The notes under the pieces are model-generated. The model saw only the letters and a list, made by a program, of their open reading frames with translations, was not told where the DNA came from and did not search any database. From Aeromonas rivipollensis (GTDB lineage: Bacteria; Pseudomonadota; Gammaproteobacteria; Enterobacterales; Aeromonadaceae), in assembly GCF_010974825.1 (NCBI RefSeq), contig NZ_JAAILA010000020.1, positions 1 to 54,877 of the forward strand: a DNA stretch of 54,877 nt, in the 5' to 3' direction. Of the stretch, positions 17,650 through 26,771 are shown one piece after another. How positions within the stretch are numbered: position 1 is the first letter of the stretch; each line of letters opens with the position of its first letter. A program made the translations under genes and the position numbers.

Positions 17650-18120
17650 TTACTGGATACCCAGCAGCTCCACGTCGAAGATCAGCACGGATCCTGGCGG
17701 TATCTTGCCGGCGGCACGGTCGCCGTAGGCCAGATTGGCGGGGATGTAGAAGCGGGTCTTCTCCCCTTCCACCATCAGCTGCACCCCTTCGGTCCAGCCC
17801 TTGATCACCTGATTGAGGCCAAACTCGATGGGCTCGCCGCGGGCGACCGAGCTGTCGAATACGGTGCCGTCCAGCAGCTTGCCCTCGTAGTGCACCTTCA
17901 CCTTGCTGGTGGCGGTGGGGTGAACAGTGCCGCTGCCCTGGGTCAGCACTTCGTACTGCAGGCCGGAGGCCGTGGTGGTCACCAGGGGCTTCTCCTTGTT
18001 GCTGGCGAGGAACTCGGCGCCCTTGCGCACGTTCTCTTCGGCCAGTTTCTTGTTGTTGCTGCTGGAGTAGAAGTAGTAGGCCACCCCGGCGACGAGCAAG
18101 GCGATCAGAATGAATTTCAT
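17650..18120 (-). CDS. FKBP-type peptidyl-prolyl cis-trans isomerase
   Basis: 156 aa. The N-terminal 17 residues are hydrophobic (membrane anchor or uncleaved signal), followed by a charged helix (about 22-45) and a complete FKBP domain at about 50-156: VKVHYEGKLLDGTVFDSS, FGLNQVIKGWTEG, YIPANLAYGDR, and the terminal VELLGIQ. The position of the anchor suggests a periplasm-facing folding catalyst tied to the inner membrane. AGGA precedes the ATG. A strong hairpin follows, and the gene appears monocistronic. It resembles FklB/FkpA in the catalytic domain but lacks their long dimerisation segment, so I give no symbol. Confidence 0.88.
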   Translation of the reverse strand: MKFILIALLVAGVAYYFYSSSNNKKLAEENVRKGAEFLASNKEKPLVTTTASGLQYEVLTQGSGTVHPTATSKVKVHYEGKLLDGTVFDSSVARGEPIEFGLNQVIKGWTEGVQLMVEGEKTRFYIPANLAYGDRAAGKIPPGSVLIFDVELLGIQ

Positions 18121-18231
18121 CGGTTTTCCTATTCCCTGAAATGCAAAGAGTGCAATGAGAACGGCATCTTATCCCAGTCGGGGAGGGAGGGCGAGTGGGA
18201 CGCAGGAGGATATGACTGGGCTGGCAAGGCT

Positions 18232-18252
18232 CCGGGGGCATCATGCCCCCGG
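18232..18252 (-). terminator. Hairpin after nptA
   Basis: CCGGGGGCA pairs with TGCCCCCGG around a 3-nt loop, 8 bp past the stop. There is no T run, so termination may be weak. Confidence 0.5.
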
Positions 18253-18259
18253 TTCGGAT

Positions 18260-19414
18260 TTACTTGGCGGCCACCATCATCAGGGCGGGCAGGGCGAAGA
18301 AGAGCCCGGCCACATAGCCCAGCGCCAGCAGCTTGTTCTCGCTGCCCACCCGGGCCAGGGTCTCGGCGGCCTTGATGGGCAGCTCCCGCAGGAAGGGGAC
18401 CCCGTAGATGAGCACCACGGCAAACAGGTTGAACAGCACGTGGACCAGGGCTATGGTCAGCGCCAGCTGGGCACCGGCACCGCTGATGGCGGTGGCGGCC
18501 AGCAGGGCTGTGATGGTGGTGCCTATGTTGGCCCCCAGGGTGAAGGGGTAGAGCTGGCGGGTGTTGAAGACACCGCCGCCGGCCAGGGGGATCATCAGGC
18601 TGGTGGTGGTGGAGGAGGACTGCACCATCACAGTCACCAGGGTGCCGGAGGCGATGCCGGTCAGGGGGCCACGACCCAGGGCCTTGTGCAGCAGCTCCTT
18701 GGCACGGCCCACCATGACCCGTTGCAGCACCTTGCCGAGGCTGGTGACGCAACCCAGGATCAGCAGTATGCCGATGACTATGGTGGCGATGGCGGGGCCC
18801 TTGCCCGGCAGGAAGGCGACGGCCGAGTCGATGAGATCCAGCGACGGCGAGATGAGGGGCTTCATGAAGTCCATCCCCTTCATCGACATGTCGGCTGAGC
18901 CCATCAGCAGGCCGGAGATCCACTCAGCGCTCTGCTGCAGCAGGCCGAACATCAGCTCCAGCGGCAGGAAGATGAAGACCGCCAGCAGGTTGAAGAAGTC
19001 GTGTACTGTGGCGGCGGCGAAGGCGCGGCGAAACTCTTCCCTGTCCCGGATGTGACCGAGGGAGACTATGGTGTTGGTGATGGTGGTGCCGAGGTTGGCC
19101 CCCATCACCATGGGGATGGCCATCTCCATGGGCAGGCCACCGGCCACCAGGCCGACGATCACCGAGGTGACCGTGCTGGAGGATTGCACCAGGGCGGTGG
19201 CCAGGATGCCGAGCAGCAGGGCAACGAAGGGGTTGTTGGCGAAAGCGAAGATCTGGGCCGCGCCCTCGGCGCCGCCGGAGAAGCCCTTGAAGCCGTGGGA
19301 GACGGCGCCAACGGCGACCAGGATCAGGTAGATCAGCGTGATCACCGCGAGCCAGTTGAACAGGGGGCCGGGACGGCGGGTCTGCTGGGGTGCGGAAGAT
19401 GCGGTGCTGTGCAT
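18260..19414 (-). CDS. nptA: Sodium/phosphate cotransporter NptA
   Basis: 384 aa, PF02690-type inner-membrane symporter that takes up inorganic phosphate with Na+. The duplicated core is clear: two QSSS signatures, ALVQSSSTVTSVIVG near residue 60 and VMVQSSSTTTSLMIPLAGGG near residue 265, each inside a repeat of hydrophobic helices. Length and sequence resemble Vibrio cholerae NptA. Two Pho boxes and a good -10 upstream indicate PhoB control. It stands alone, with a hairpin after it. This looks like a low-affinity or alkaline-condition phosphate importer added to the standard Pho regulon. Confidence 0.9.
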   Translation of the reverse strand: MHSTASSAPQQTRRPGPLFNWLAVITLIYLILVAVGAVSHGFKGFSGGAEGAAQIFAFANNPFVALLLGILATALVQSSSTVTSVIVGLVAGGLPMEMAIPMVMGANLGTTITNTIVSLGHIRDREEFRRAFAAATVHDFFNLLAVFIFLPLELMFGLLQQSAEWISGLLMGSADMSMKGMDFMKPLISPSLDLIDSAVAFLPGKGPAIATIVIGILLILGCVTSLGKVLQRVMVGRAKELLHKALGRGPLTGIASGTLVTVMVQSSSTTTSLMIPLAGGGVFNTRQLYPFTLGANIGTTITALLAATAISGAGAQLALTIALVHVLFNLFAVVLIYGVPFLRELPIKAAETLARVGSENKLLALGYVAGLFFALPALMMVAAK

Positions 19415-19455
19415 ATGGCCTCTTGGGGTCGTTCTGCGTTGAAATGGACGGGCGC

Positions 19456-19489
19456 ATTACAACAAGGCTCCATGACAGAAATATGACAA
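19456..19489 (-). promoter_or_regulatory. PhoB-dependent promoter of nptA (Pho box and -10)
   Basis: On the minus strand 19489-19472 reads TTGTCATATTTCTGTCAT, 16 of 18 to CTGTCATAWAWCTGTCAY. Exactly 10 bp downstream is TGTAAT (19461-19456), 5 of 6 to the -10 consensus. A Pho box replacing the -35 at this spacing is the standard PhoB activation geometry. nptA starts 41 bp further on. Confidence 0.85.
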
Positions 19490-19501
19490 AGTGACACTTT
19501 T

Positions 19502-19519
19502 ATGATGTTTTGGTGACAG
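19502..19519 (-). promoter_or_regulatory. Second, upstream Pho box of nptA
   Basis: The minus strand reads CTGTCACCAAAACATCAT, a weaker match with one good TGTCA half-site. It lies 12 bp upstream of the strong box, consistent with a PhoB array. Confidence 0.55.
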
Positions 19520-19661
19520 GGCGGCAGGGGGCGTCGCAGACAAAAAGTGTCGGAGCAAACGGCGATATGGAGCCATCCGGCTCAGAGTTGGCCCCTGATC
19601 TTGCACTGAGATCCCAGGGTTATATGCTGCCAGGCTTTCCTGTCTTCAAACTGAGGAAGTG

Positions 19662-20057
19662 ATGATGCGTGCATGGGTTTTGTGTCTTTCCCTGGGTCTG
19701 CTGTCTGCCGGTGCGCAGGCCAGCGTGTTCAAGTCCGAGTGCAACCTCGACAAGGCGGCCAGAAACGAGGCGATGAATGCGACCCTGGGGGTCAAGGGCA
19801 ACTGCGATGCGGACAAGCTGGTGCGTCAGCAGAAGGAGAAGGCCAAGGCCGAGGTGAAGAACACCACCACGGACGTGCTGGACAAGAAGACGGCGGGCCT
19901 GAAAGAGGCAAAGCAGAACACCAATGCGGCCCTGGACAAGCAGACCGCCGATCTGAAACAGACTCAGGACAAGGTCAACCAGACTCGCAAGGATGTCAAA
20001 GCCGTAGCCAAGGATCCGGTCAAGGCGGCCGCCACCGCGGTGATCAACCAGGGGTGA
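19662..20057 (+). CDS. Small secreted Lys/Ala-rich helical protein of unknown function
   Basis: 131 aa from the ATG at 19662 (the next ATG at 19665 is equally possible; GAGGA lies just upstream). A signal peptide ends near GAQA|SVFK. The mature part has two cysteines about 20 residues apart (CNLDKAA and NCDADK), which could form a disulphide, then about 80 residues of charged Lys/Asp/Thr/Gln helix with repeated DKxTAxLKxxQ-type segments, probably coiled coil. I do not recognise a family. It is a single gene between nptA and a convergent permease. Confidence 0.72.
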   Translation: MMRAWVLCLSLGLLSAGAQASVFKSECNLDKAARNEAMNATLGVKGNCDADKLVRQQKEKAKAEVKNTTTDVLDKKTAGLKEAKQNTNAALDKQTADLKQTQDKVNQTRKDVKAVAKDPVKAAATAVINQG

Positions 20058-20085
20058 GGGATAGTCCTGCGCAGGTCTGCATGCA

Positions 20086-20112
20086 AGAAGGGGAGCCATG
20101 GGCTCCCCTTCT
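20086..20112. terminator. Bidirectional terminator between convergent genes
   Basis: AGAAGGGGAGCC (20086-20097) pairs with GGCTCCCCTTCT (20101-20112): a perfect 12-bp stem with a 3-nt loop, between the small secreted protein gene and the convergent permease gene. Confidence 0.8.
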
Positions 20113-20135
20113 GTTTGGCTGTCATCCGGCCGGAC

Positions 20136-21485
20136 TTACTGGCCGTCGGCCGTTTCCTCGTACTGACGGAAGGGGATGCGGAACACCGCCAGGCGCAGGA
20201 AGAGGTAGGTAACCCCGATCCCCGCCCAGATGAGGCCAAGCTCCAGGGAGCTCTGCTCCAGGTTGATCCAGAGCGCGCCTATGGTGGCGGCCCCCAGCAG
20301 CGGCAGCACCAGGAACAGCAGGTGATCCTTCAGGCTCTTGTTGCGCTTCTCGCGTACCCAGAACTGGCCGATGACCGACAGGTTGACGAAGGTGAAGGCC
20401 ACCAGGGCGCCGAAGTTCACCAGCGCCAGCGCCATGTCCAGATCGAACGACACCGCGGAGAGGGCCAGGGCCCCCACCAGCAGCACGTTGATGGCCGGGG
20501 TGCGCCAGGTGGGGTGGATATAGCCGAACACCCGCTCCGGGATCATGCGATCGCGCCCCATCACGTAGAGGATGCGCGACACGCCAGCGTGGGCCGCCAT
20601 GCCGGAGGCGAGCACGGCCGCCGTGGTGCACACCAGTACCACGCTCTGGAACAGGGTGCCGCCGACGTAGAGGGCGATCTCCGGCAGCACGGCGTCCGGC
20701 TCCTTGAAGCGGGCCAGATCCGGGAAGAAGAGCTGCAGGCTGTAGGAGACGGTGACGAAGATGATGCCGCCGATGAGCGCTGTCAGCACTATGGCGCGGG
20801 GGATCACCTTGCCGGCGTTCGGGGTCTCTTCCGACAGCGAACTCAGGCCGTCGAAGCCGAGGAAGGAGAAGCAGAGAATGGTGGCGCCGGTGAACAGCGG
20901 CAGCATGCCGGCGGACTCCAGGTGGAAGGGGCGGCTGCTCAGCAGGGTGCCTGTCCCTTCGCCGTGCAGCAGTCCCCAGGCGATGAGGCCGAGGAAGGTG
21001 AGGATGATGGCAACCTGGATAAAGACGATGAAGCCGTTGAGGTTGGCCACCAGCTTGATGCCGCGCAGGTTCAGGAAGGTCATCACTGTCACCAGGCCGA
21101 AGATGAAGATCCAGGGATCGACGTTCGGGAACATGGCGGTCAGATAGATCTTGGCCAGCAGTATGTTGATCATCGGCATGAACATGTAGTCGAGCAGGGA
21201 AGACCAGCCCACCATGAAGCCCACATAGGGGTGGAACACCTTCTGGGCATAGGTGTAGGCGGAGCCCGCCGAGGGGAAGCGACGCACCAGGTGGCCGTAG
21301 CTGAAGGCGGTCAGCAGGATGCCGCCCAGTGCCAGCAGGTAGGCGGTGGCGACCCGGCCCTCGGTGATGTCACCGACGATGGCGAAGGTGTCGAACACGG
21401 CCATGGGGGTCAGATAGGCCAGGCCCATCACCACCACTTGCCACATGCTGAGGGTTTTTATCAGACGAACGGGTTGCTGGCTCAC
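20136..21485 (-). CDS. APC-family putrescine-type permease, PuuP-like (copy 1)
   Basis: 449 aa, about 12 TM helices. The opening [20 protein letters not shown], the GSAYTYAQK segment and [19 protein letters not shown] closely match E. coli PuuP, the proton-coupled putrescine importer. Start is GTG at 21485 with AAGGAGG 8-9 nt upstream. It is highly similar to the neighbouring permease at 21882-23261, so the two arose by duplication. A hairpin between them suggests separate transcription. Substrate could be putrescine or another amine or amino acid such as GABA; the duplication may reflect split specificity. Confidence 0.85.
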   Translation of the reverse strand: MSQQPVRLIKTLSMWQVVVMGLAYLTPMAVFDTFAIVGDITEGRVATAYLLALGGILLTAFSYGHLVRRFPSAGSAYTYAQKVFHPYVGFMVGWSSLLDYMFMPMINILLAKIYLTAMFPNVDPWIFIFGLVTVMTFLNLRGIKLVANLNGFIVFIQVAIILTFLGLIAWGLLHGEGTGTLLSSRPFHLESAGMLPLFTGATILCFSFLGFDGLSSLSEETPNAGKVIPRAIVLTALIGGIIFVTVSYSLQLFFPDLARFKEPDAVLPEIALYVGGTLFQSVVLVCTTAAVLASGMAAHAGVSRILYVMGRDRMIPERVFGYIHPTWRTPAINVLLVGALALSAVSFDLDMALALVNFGALVAFTFVNLSVIGQFWVREKRNKSLKDHLLFLVLPLLGAATIGALWINLEQSSLELGLIWAGIGVTYLFLRLAVFRIPFRQYEETADGQ

Positions 21486-21881
21486 TCAGGCTTCCTCCTT
21501 GCACGGCAGGCAGGAGGTGGAATGGCGTGAGGCCATGGGACTGGTTTCTCGCATCCGCAGCGGATCGGTATGCAAACCACAGACGTTGGTCGCGCGGCGA
21601 CCAAAGCAGGTTCCGGCGACAACCGGAGACAAAGCCAATAAGAGCCCCATGTTTTTCCTCATTGCGGCATTAGGTCCATCTGAACCTAGATATCATTTCC
21701 GGAATGCTTCCGGCCTCGAAGTAGACACTTGTTTTCAAAATGAAAAATAACCGATGTGAGGATCACATCGGTTATTCAAATCGGCGCGCATTTTGCCCCA
21801 GATGGGGGGGGATGACAAGCCAGGATCGGCATTCCCGGCAAGAGAATGCACAAGGACAGGGTTTACATCAAAAAACCGCGT
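21486..21881. other. Spacer between the two PuuP-like permease genes
   Basis: 396 bp without a gene. It holds the terminator at 21746-21776 and, to its left, the likely AT-richer promoter region of the first permease (about 21640-21745). I see no confident -35/-10 pair or PuuR site. Confidence 0.5.
21746..21776 (-). terminator. Terminator of the second permease gene
   Basis: AATAACCGATGTGA (21746-21759) pairs with TCACATCGGTTATT (21763-21776): a perfect 14-bp stem with a 3-nt loop. On the minus strand it runs into TTTTTCATTTTG. It lies about 105 bp after the permease stop. Confidence 0.85.
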
Positions 21882-23261
21882 CTATTCCGGTGTGGACGGC
21901 AGTGGGGCCAGCCCGCTGCTGGCAAGGCTTTGCGCCGGTTGGCTCGGCAGCGAGACGCGCCAGACGGTGGTGCGCAAAAACAGGTAAATTCCGCCGATGG
22001 CGGCCCAGATCAGCCCCAGCATCAGGGAGGTCTGCTCCAGGTTGAGCCAGAGTATGGCCACAGTCCCGGCTCCGAGCAGGGGCAGCACCAGGTACTGCAG
22101 GCGATCCTGCCAGGTTTTGTTGCGCCCCTGACGCAGGTAGTAGCAGGAGATCACCGACAGGTTGACCACGGTGAAGGCCACCAGAGCGCCGAAGTTGATC
22201 AGCGCCAGGGCGATCTCCAGATCGAAGCTGATGGCCGACAAGGCCAGCAGGCCCACCAGCAGTATGTTGAACACAGGGGTGCGCCACTTGGGATGGATAT
22301 AGCCGAAGGTGCGCTGGGGCAGCACCTTGTCCCGTCCCATCACGTAGAGGATGCGGGAGACCCCGGCGTGAGAGGAGAGCCCCGAGGCCAGCACCGCCAC
22401 GCAGGCGCAGACCAGCACCACGCTCTGGAACAGCTTGCCGCCGACATAGAGGGCGATCTCCGGCAGCACGGCGTCCGGCGCCTTGAAGCGGGAGGCATCC
22501 GGGAAGTAGAGCTGCAGGGCATAGGCCACCACCACGAAGATGAGGCCGCCAAGCAGGGCGGTCAGGATGATGGCTTTGGGGATCACCTTGCCGGCCTCCG
22601 GGGTCTCCTCGGAGAGGGCGCTCAGGCTGTCGAAGCCGAGGAAGGAGAAGCAGAGGATGGTGGCCCCGGTCAGCAGCGGCAAGATCTCTGTGCTGCTGCT
22701 GTAGATGGGCTGCAGGCTGAGGGTGCCGACCCCTTCCCCCTGGTAGACCCCATGAGCGATCAGGCCGAGGAAGACCAGCATGATGGCCACCTGGATGAAG
22801 ATGATGAGGCCGTTGAGGTTAGCCACCAGATCGATGCCGCGCAGGTTGATGGCGGTCATCAGCACCGTCATGCCGAGGATGAAGATCCAGGGCTCGACGC
22901 CGGGGAAGAGGGCGCTCAGATAGATCTTGGCCAGCAGCATGTTGATCATCGGCAGGAAGATGTAGTCGAGCAGGGAGGACCAGCCCACCATGAAGCCCAC
23001 CACGGGGGAGAACTCCCGCTGGGCATAGGTGTAGGCCGAGCCCGCGATCGGGTAGTGACGCACCATCTTGCTGTAGCTGGAGGCGGTGAAGAGCACCCCG
23101 ACCAGGGCCAGCAGGTAGGCGGTGGTGACATGACCCTGGGTGATGTCGGTGACGATGCCGAAGGTATCGAACACCACCATGGGGGTCATGTAGGCCAGGC
23201 CCATCACGACCACTTGCCACAGGGTCAGGGTTTGTTTCAGTCGCGCAGGGCGTGGGGCCAT
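21882..23261 (-). CDS. puuP: APC-family putrescine-type permease, PuuP-like (copy 2)
   Basis: 459 aa from the ATG at 23261, chosen because TAGGAGA sits 8 nt upstream and the length then equals E. coli PuuP (about 461); a longer frame reaches back to 23354. About 12 TM helices. PuuP-like blocks include [36 protein letters not shown], and [19 protein letters not shown]. Its start is 206 bp from the end of the gabT/puuE gene on the same strand. Imports putrescine for the gamma-glutamyl pathway if it follows PuuP, but specificity is inferred. Confidence 0.86.
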   Translation of the reverse strand: MAPRPARLKQTLTLWQVVVMGLAYMTPMVVFDTFGIVTDITQGHVTTAYLLALVGVLFTASSYSKMVRHYPIAGSAYTYAQREFSPVVGFMVGWSSLLDYIFLPMINMLLAKIYLSALFPGVEPWIFILGMTVLMTAINLRGIDLVANLNGLIIFIQVAIMLVFLGLIAHGVYQGEGVGTLSLQPIYSSSTEILPLLTGATILCFSFLGFDSLSALSEETPEAGKVIPKAIILTALLGGLIFVVVAYALQLYFPDASRFKAPDAVLPEIALYVGGKLFQSVVLVCACVAVLASGLSSHAGVSRILYVMGRDKVLPQRTFGYIHPKWRTPVFNILLVGLLALSAISFDLEIALALINFGALVAFTVVNLSVISCYYLRQGRNKTWQDRLQYLVLPLLGAGTVAILWLNLEQTSLMLGLIWAAIGGIYLFLRTTVWRVSLPSQPAQSLASSGLAPLPSTPE

Positions 23262-23467
23262 GGGGCCGTCTCCTAAGAATGCAGTGGTGAAGGGCCCGCC
23301 TGCCGGGCAGGGATAGGGCCCCATGACAGGGTGACTGGTCACTGAGGGAGCCAAGTGCTCCTGCCATCATTTTTGGGGGCGAGATGATACCGTATAAGCA
23401 GGCCATCCGCGATGGACGGCCTGTCGTTATCTGACGATATTGTTCGTGCCAGCGAGAAACGCGGGCA

Positions 23468-24766
23468 CTAACCCTGACTGGCGGCTGCCAGCGCCTGTTC
23501 GAGCAGGGTTAATCCCTCGTCGACGATGGCCGGCGAGGCGGTCAGCGGCGCCAGGAAGCGGATCACGTTGGCTCGCACGCCGCAGGCCAGCAGCACCAGG
23601 CCGCGTTTGCCGGCCTCGGCCACCAGGCGCTTGGTGAGGTCGGGGTCGGGGCGGCTGGCGTCACCCTCCTTGACCAGCTCCATGGCCACCATGGCGCCGG
23701 GGCCACGGATGTCGCCGATGCAGTCGACGTCCTGTGCCAACCGGTGCAGGCGCGCCTTGATCTGCTCCCCCTGGGCCAGGGCTCGTTGGTTGAGCTTCTC
23801 CTCCTCGATCACCTCCAGCACCGCCAGGGCGGCGGCGCAGGCGATGGGGGAGCCGGCGTAGGTGCCGCCCAGACCACCGGGCTTGGCGGCGTTCATGATC
23901 TCAGCTTTGCCCACCACAGCGGAGAGCGGGAAGCCCCCCGCCAAGCTTTTCGCCAGGGTCATGATGTCCGGCTCGACGCCGCTGTATTCGGTGGCGAAGG
24001 TCTTGCCGGTGCGACAGAATCCGGTCTGGATCTCGTCGCAGATGAGCAGGATGCCGTGTTGATCGCAGATCTTGCGCAGGCTCTGCAGGAAGCTTGGGCT
24101 GGCCACATAGAAGCCCCCTTCGCCCTGCACCGGCTCTATGATGATGGCCGCCACCCGGGCCGGCTCTATGTCAGCGCTGAAGCAGAGATCCAGCGCCGCC
24201 AGGGCATCGGCCTCGCTCACCCCCAGGTAGTCGGCCGGGAAGGGGAGGTGATAGACCTCCCCCGGGAAGGGGCCGAAGCCGGTCTTGTAGGGCACCACCT
24301 TGCCGGTGAGGGCCATCCCCATCATGGTGCGGCCGTGGAAGCCGCCCTTGAAGGCGATGGTGCCGCTGCGGCCGGTGTGGGCGCGGGCTATCTTGATGGC
24401 GTTCTCCACCGCCTCGGCGCCGGTGGAGAGGAAGAGGGTACGCTTGGGGGTCGGGCCCGGCACCAGGGCGTTCAGCTTCTCGGCCAGCTCGATGTAGCCG
24501 GGGTAGGGGGTGACCTGGAAGCAGGTGTGGCTGAACTTCTCGAGCTGCTCGCGCACGGCGGCGACCACCTTGGGGTGGTTGTGGCCGGTGTTGAGCACGG
24601 CGATGCCGGAGGCAAAGTCGATGTAGCGGTTGCCCTCCACGTCCCACAGCTCGGCGTTTTTCGCCCGGTCGATGAAGACCGGCAGCAGGGTGCCGACGCC
24701 CTGGACTACGGCCGCTTCACGGCGCGCTTGCCACGCCTGGTTTGAATGCTGTTCTGACTGACTCAT
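23468..24766 (-). CDS. gabT: 4-aminobutyrate aminotransferase (GabT/PuuE)
   Basis: 432 aa class III PLP aminotransferase. Transfers the amino group of GABA to 2-oxoglutarate, giving succinate semialdehyde, the substrate of the neighbouring GabD. Visible: GAEAVENAIKIARAHTGR, D244 (CDEIQTGF) for the pyridine nitrogen, PLP lysine K273 (TLAKSLAGG) and GGTYAGSP. The segment GGFHGRTMMGMALTGKVVPYK..FGPFPG is closer to E. coli PuuE than to GabT, which fits the PuuR/PuuB context. GGGAGG precedes the ATG. Confidence 0.9.
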   Translation of the reverse strand: MSQSEQHSNQAWQARREAAVVQGVGTLLPVFIDRAKNAELWDVEGNRYIDFASGIAVLNTGHNHPKVVAAVREQLEKFSHTCFQVTPYPGYIELAEKLNALVPGPTPKRTLFLSTGAEAVENAIKIARAHTGRSGTIAFKGGFHGRTMMGMALTGKVVPYKTGFGPFPGEVYHLPFPADYLGVSEADALAALDLCFSADIEPARVAAIIIEPVQGEGGFYVASPSFLQSLRKICDQHGILLICDEIQTGFCRTGKTFATEYSGVEPDIMTLAKSLAGGFPLSAVVGKAEIMNAAKPGGLGGTYAGSPIACAAALAVLEVIEEEKLNQRALAQGEQIKARLHRLAQDVDCIGDIRGPGAMVAMELVKEGDASRPDPDLTKRLVAEAGKRGLVLLACGVRANVIRFLAPLTASPAIVDEGLTLLEQALAAASQG

Positions 24767-24957
24767 CTTTCCTCCCTGAGGGGCATGGGCCCCTGATATT
24801 CCTGTGCAATCTGCTCATCGATTGAACCGCGCACTGCCATCTGGCAGGGCGGCATGTCTGGTGCGGGGCGCGGGTGGCGTACCCCAGGGCGCCGTCGAGG
24901 CTCTCGTGAGGCCGAGCTGGCGCCCATGTCTATCTATAAAAACGATGGACTGGTGTT

Positions 24958-24984
24958 AGAGGCATCTTTTTCAGCGATGCCTCT
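24958..24984. terminator. Hairpin between gabD and gabT
   Basis: AGAGGCATC (24958-24966) pairs with GATGCCTCT (24976-24984). It starts 15 bp after the gabD stop on the minus strand. No T run follows, so it may only attenuate read-through into gabT. Confidence 0.45.
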
Positions 24985-24998
24985 GAGGGGCATGGGCA

Positions 24999-26462
24999 TC
25001 AACGGATGCCGCCAAAGCAGAGGTATTTGGTCTCGAGGTACTCCTCCAGCCCCTCTGCCGCCCCTTCCCGACCCAGTCCTGACTCCTTGATGCCGCCAAA
25101 GGGCGCCAGCTCGGTTGAGATGATCCCCTCGTTGATGCCCACCATGCCGTATTCCAGCTGCTCGGCCACCCGCCACACCCGGGCAATGTCGCGGCCATAG
25201 AAGTAGGCGGCCAGGCCATAAGGGGTGTCGTTGGCGATGGCGATGGCCTCGGCCTCGGTCTCGAAGCGCACCAGGGGGGCGACGGGGCCGAAGATCTCCT
25301 CCTGCAGTATGGGGTTGTCCCGGGTCACGCCGGTCAGGATGGTGGGGTGGTAGAAGAGCGGGCCGGCGGGGTGGGCTTGCCCCCCCACCAGCACGCTGGC
25401 ACCGGCGGCCTCGGCCTGGCTGACCAGGGAGGCGACCTTGTCGGCGGCGGCGGCATTGATGAGGGGGCCGATCTGGGTGCCATCACCCATGCCATCACCC
25501 ACCTTGAAGGCGCGCACCGCGGCGGCCAGCTTCTCGGCGAAGGCGTCATGGACGCTGGCCTGCACCAGGATGCGGTTGGCGCAGACGCAGGTCTGGCCGG
25601 CGTTGCGGTATTTGGAGGCGAGCGCCCCGGCCACGGCGGCGTCGAGGTCGGCATCGTCAAACACGATGAAGGGGGCGTTGCCACCCAGCTCCAGAGAGAG
25701 CCGCTTCATGGTGTCGGCGCACTGGCGCATCAGCAGCTTGCCGATGCGGGTGGAGCCGGTGAAGGAGAGCTTGCGCACCTTGGGGTTGCGGCACAGCTCG
25801 TCGCCCACGACCGAGGCCTGATGGGAGGTGACTATGTTGATGACCCCGGCGGGAATGCCCGCCTGCTCGGCCAGGGCTGCCAGCGCCAGCGCGCACAGGG
25901 GCGTCTCGGCGGCGGGCTTGATGACTATGGTGCAACCGGCGGCGAGTGCAGGTCCCGCCTTGCGGGTGATCATGGCGATGGGGAAGTTCCAGGGGGTGAT
26001 GGCGGCCACCACGCCCACCGGCTGCTTGATGGTGGCCAGGCGCCGGTCGCCGGAGAAACCGGGAATGGTGCGGCCATAGGCGCGCTTGCCCTCTTCCGCG
26101 AACCACTGGATGAAACTGGCACCGTAGGCTACCTCGCCCTTGGCCTCGGCGAGCGGCTTGCCCTGCTCGCAGGTCATGATGCGGGCGAGTTCATCCTGGT
26201 TGGCCATGATGAGTTCGAACCAGGCGTGGAGCCTGCTGCCGCGCTCCTTGGCGGTGAGGGAGGCCCAGGCGGGCTGGGCACTGTGAGCCGCCGCGATGGC
26301 GAGCCGGGTGTCCGACTCGTCCATGTCGGGTACCTGGGTGATGAGCTGGCCGGTCGCCGGGTTCAGGACCTCGAAACTTTGTCCGCCATGGGCCTCGCAC
26401 CAGCGGCCATCTATATAGGCAAGGGACTTGATCAGGGAGAGTGCGGGTTGTGATGCTGACAT
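24999..26462 (-). CDS. gabD: Succinate-semialdehyde dehydrogenase, GabD-type
   Basis: 487 aa from the ATG at 26462 (GabD is 482); an upstream frame to 26546 has no support. NAD(P)-dependent aldehyde dehydrogenase: general base in SLELGGNAPFIVFDDADLD, nucleophilic Cys in NAGQTCVCANR, and the GabD-specific AEEGKR and VGINEGIIS.E.APFGGIK.SGLGREG blocks. It oxidises succinate semialdehyde from the aminotransferase to succinate. It may also take on the PuuC step (gamma-glutamyl-aminobutyraldehyde oxidation), since no separate PuuC lies in the window. Divergent from puuR. Confidence 0.92.
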   Translation of the reverse strand: MSASQPALSLIKSLAYIDGRWCEAHGGQSFEVLNPATGQLITQVPDMDESDTRLAIAAAHSAQPAWASLTAKERGSRLHAWFELIMANQDELARIMTCEQGKPLAEAKGEVAYGASFIQWFAEEGKRAYGRTIPGFSGDRRLATIKQPVGVVAAITPWNFPIAMITRKAGPALAAGCTIVIKPAAETPLCALALAALAEQAGIPAGVINIVTSHQASVVGDELCRNPKVRKLSFTGSTRIGKLLMRQCADTMKRLSLELGGNAPFIVFDDADLDAAVAGALASKYRNAGQTCVCANRILVQASVHDAFAEKLAAAVRAFKVGDGMGDGTQIGPLINAAAADKVASLVSQAEAAGASVLVGGQAHPAGPLFYHPTILTGVTRDNPILQEEIFGPVAPLVRFETEAEAIAIANDTPYGLAAYFYGRDIARVWRVAEQLEYGMVGINEGIISTELAPFGGIKESGLGREGAAEGLEEYLETKYLCFGGIR

Positions 26463-26771
26463 AGATAGGAAGCCTCGATTGTGGGTCTGGGTGGCCAACT
26501 CATCCCGTGGTGCCACCGTATAGAATAATAAGCACGTAACGACCATAAAGTGAGCCTAAATGTTTTTCAAGTGTTAAATATATTTGAGTGAATGGTGCGG
26601 CGCATGCTAGAAATGGGGCTCTCAGGACGATTCTAGCGTTTCTCATTTGGTGAGGTGTGCAAAATAATGAACGCTCTCGGCTGTGCAGGATAGCGAACAG
26701 AGTGCCGGGATTGACGCATTATTTTAACCAACCGCCACAAGGTATTCGAATGGCCATACAAGGAGGTGGGG
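26463..26771. other. gabD/puuR divergent control region
   Basis: 309 bp, AT-rich in its left half. It contains AAAATAATGAACG at 26661-26673 and the inverted CATTATTTT at 26717-26725, plus a related GAATAATAAGCACG at about 26523-26536 near the gabD start. TTGACG at 26711-26716 could be a -35 but no good -10 follows at the right distance. Confidence 0.5.
26661..26725. promoter_or_regulatory. Candidate PuuR operator pair
   Basis: AAAATAATG (26661-26669) is repeated inverted as CATTATTTT (26717-26725), 47 bp apart, just upstream of puuR. AAAATAATGAAC resembles the E. coli PuuR recognition sequence as I recall it (AAAATATAATGAACA). Autoregulation and control of gabD are plausible. Confidence 0.5.

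Noticed and set aside
20115..21530. 471-aa plus-strand frame opposite the first permease
   Set aside because: Composition is Gly/His/Gln/Glu-rich antisense of a membrane protein in GC-rich DNA; no ribosome binding site or domain. The same applies to the frame at 21846-23276.
21746..21776. Possible CRP site TGTGA...TCACA
   Set aside because: The half-sites are only 3 bp apart instead of 6, and the sequence is part of a 14-bp terminator stem.
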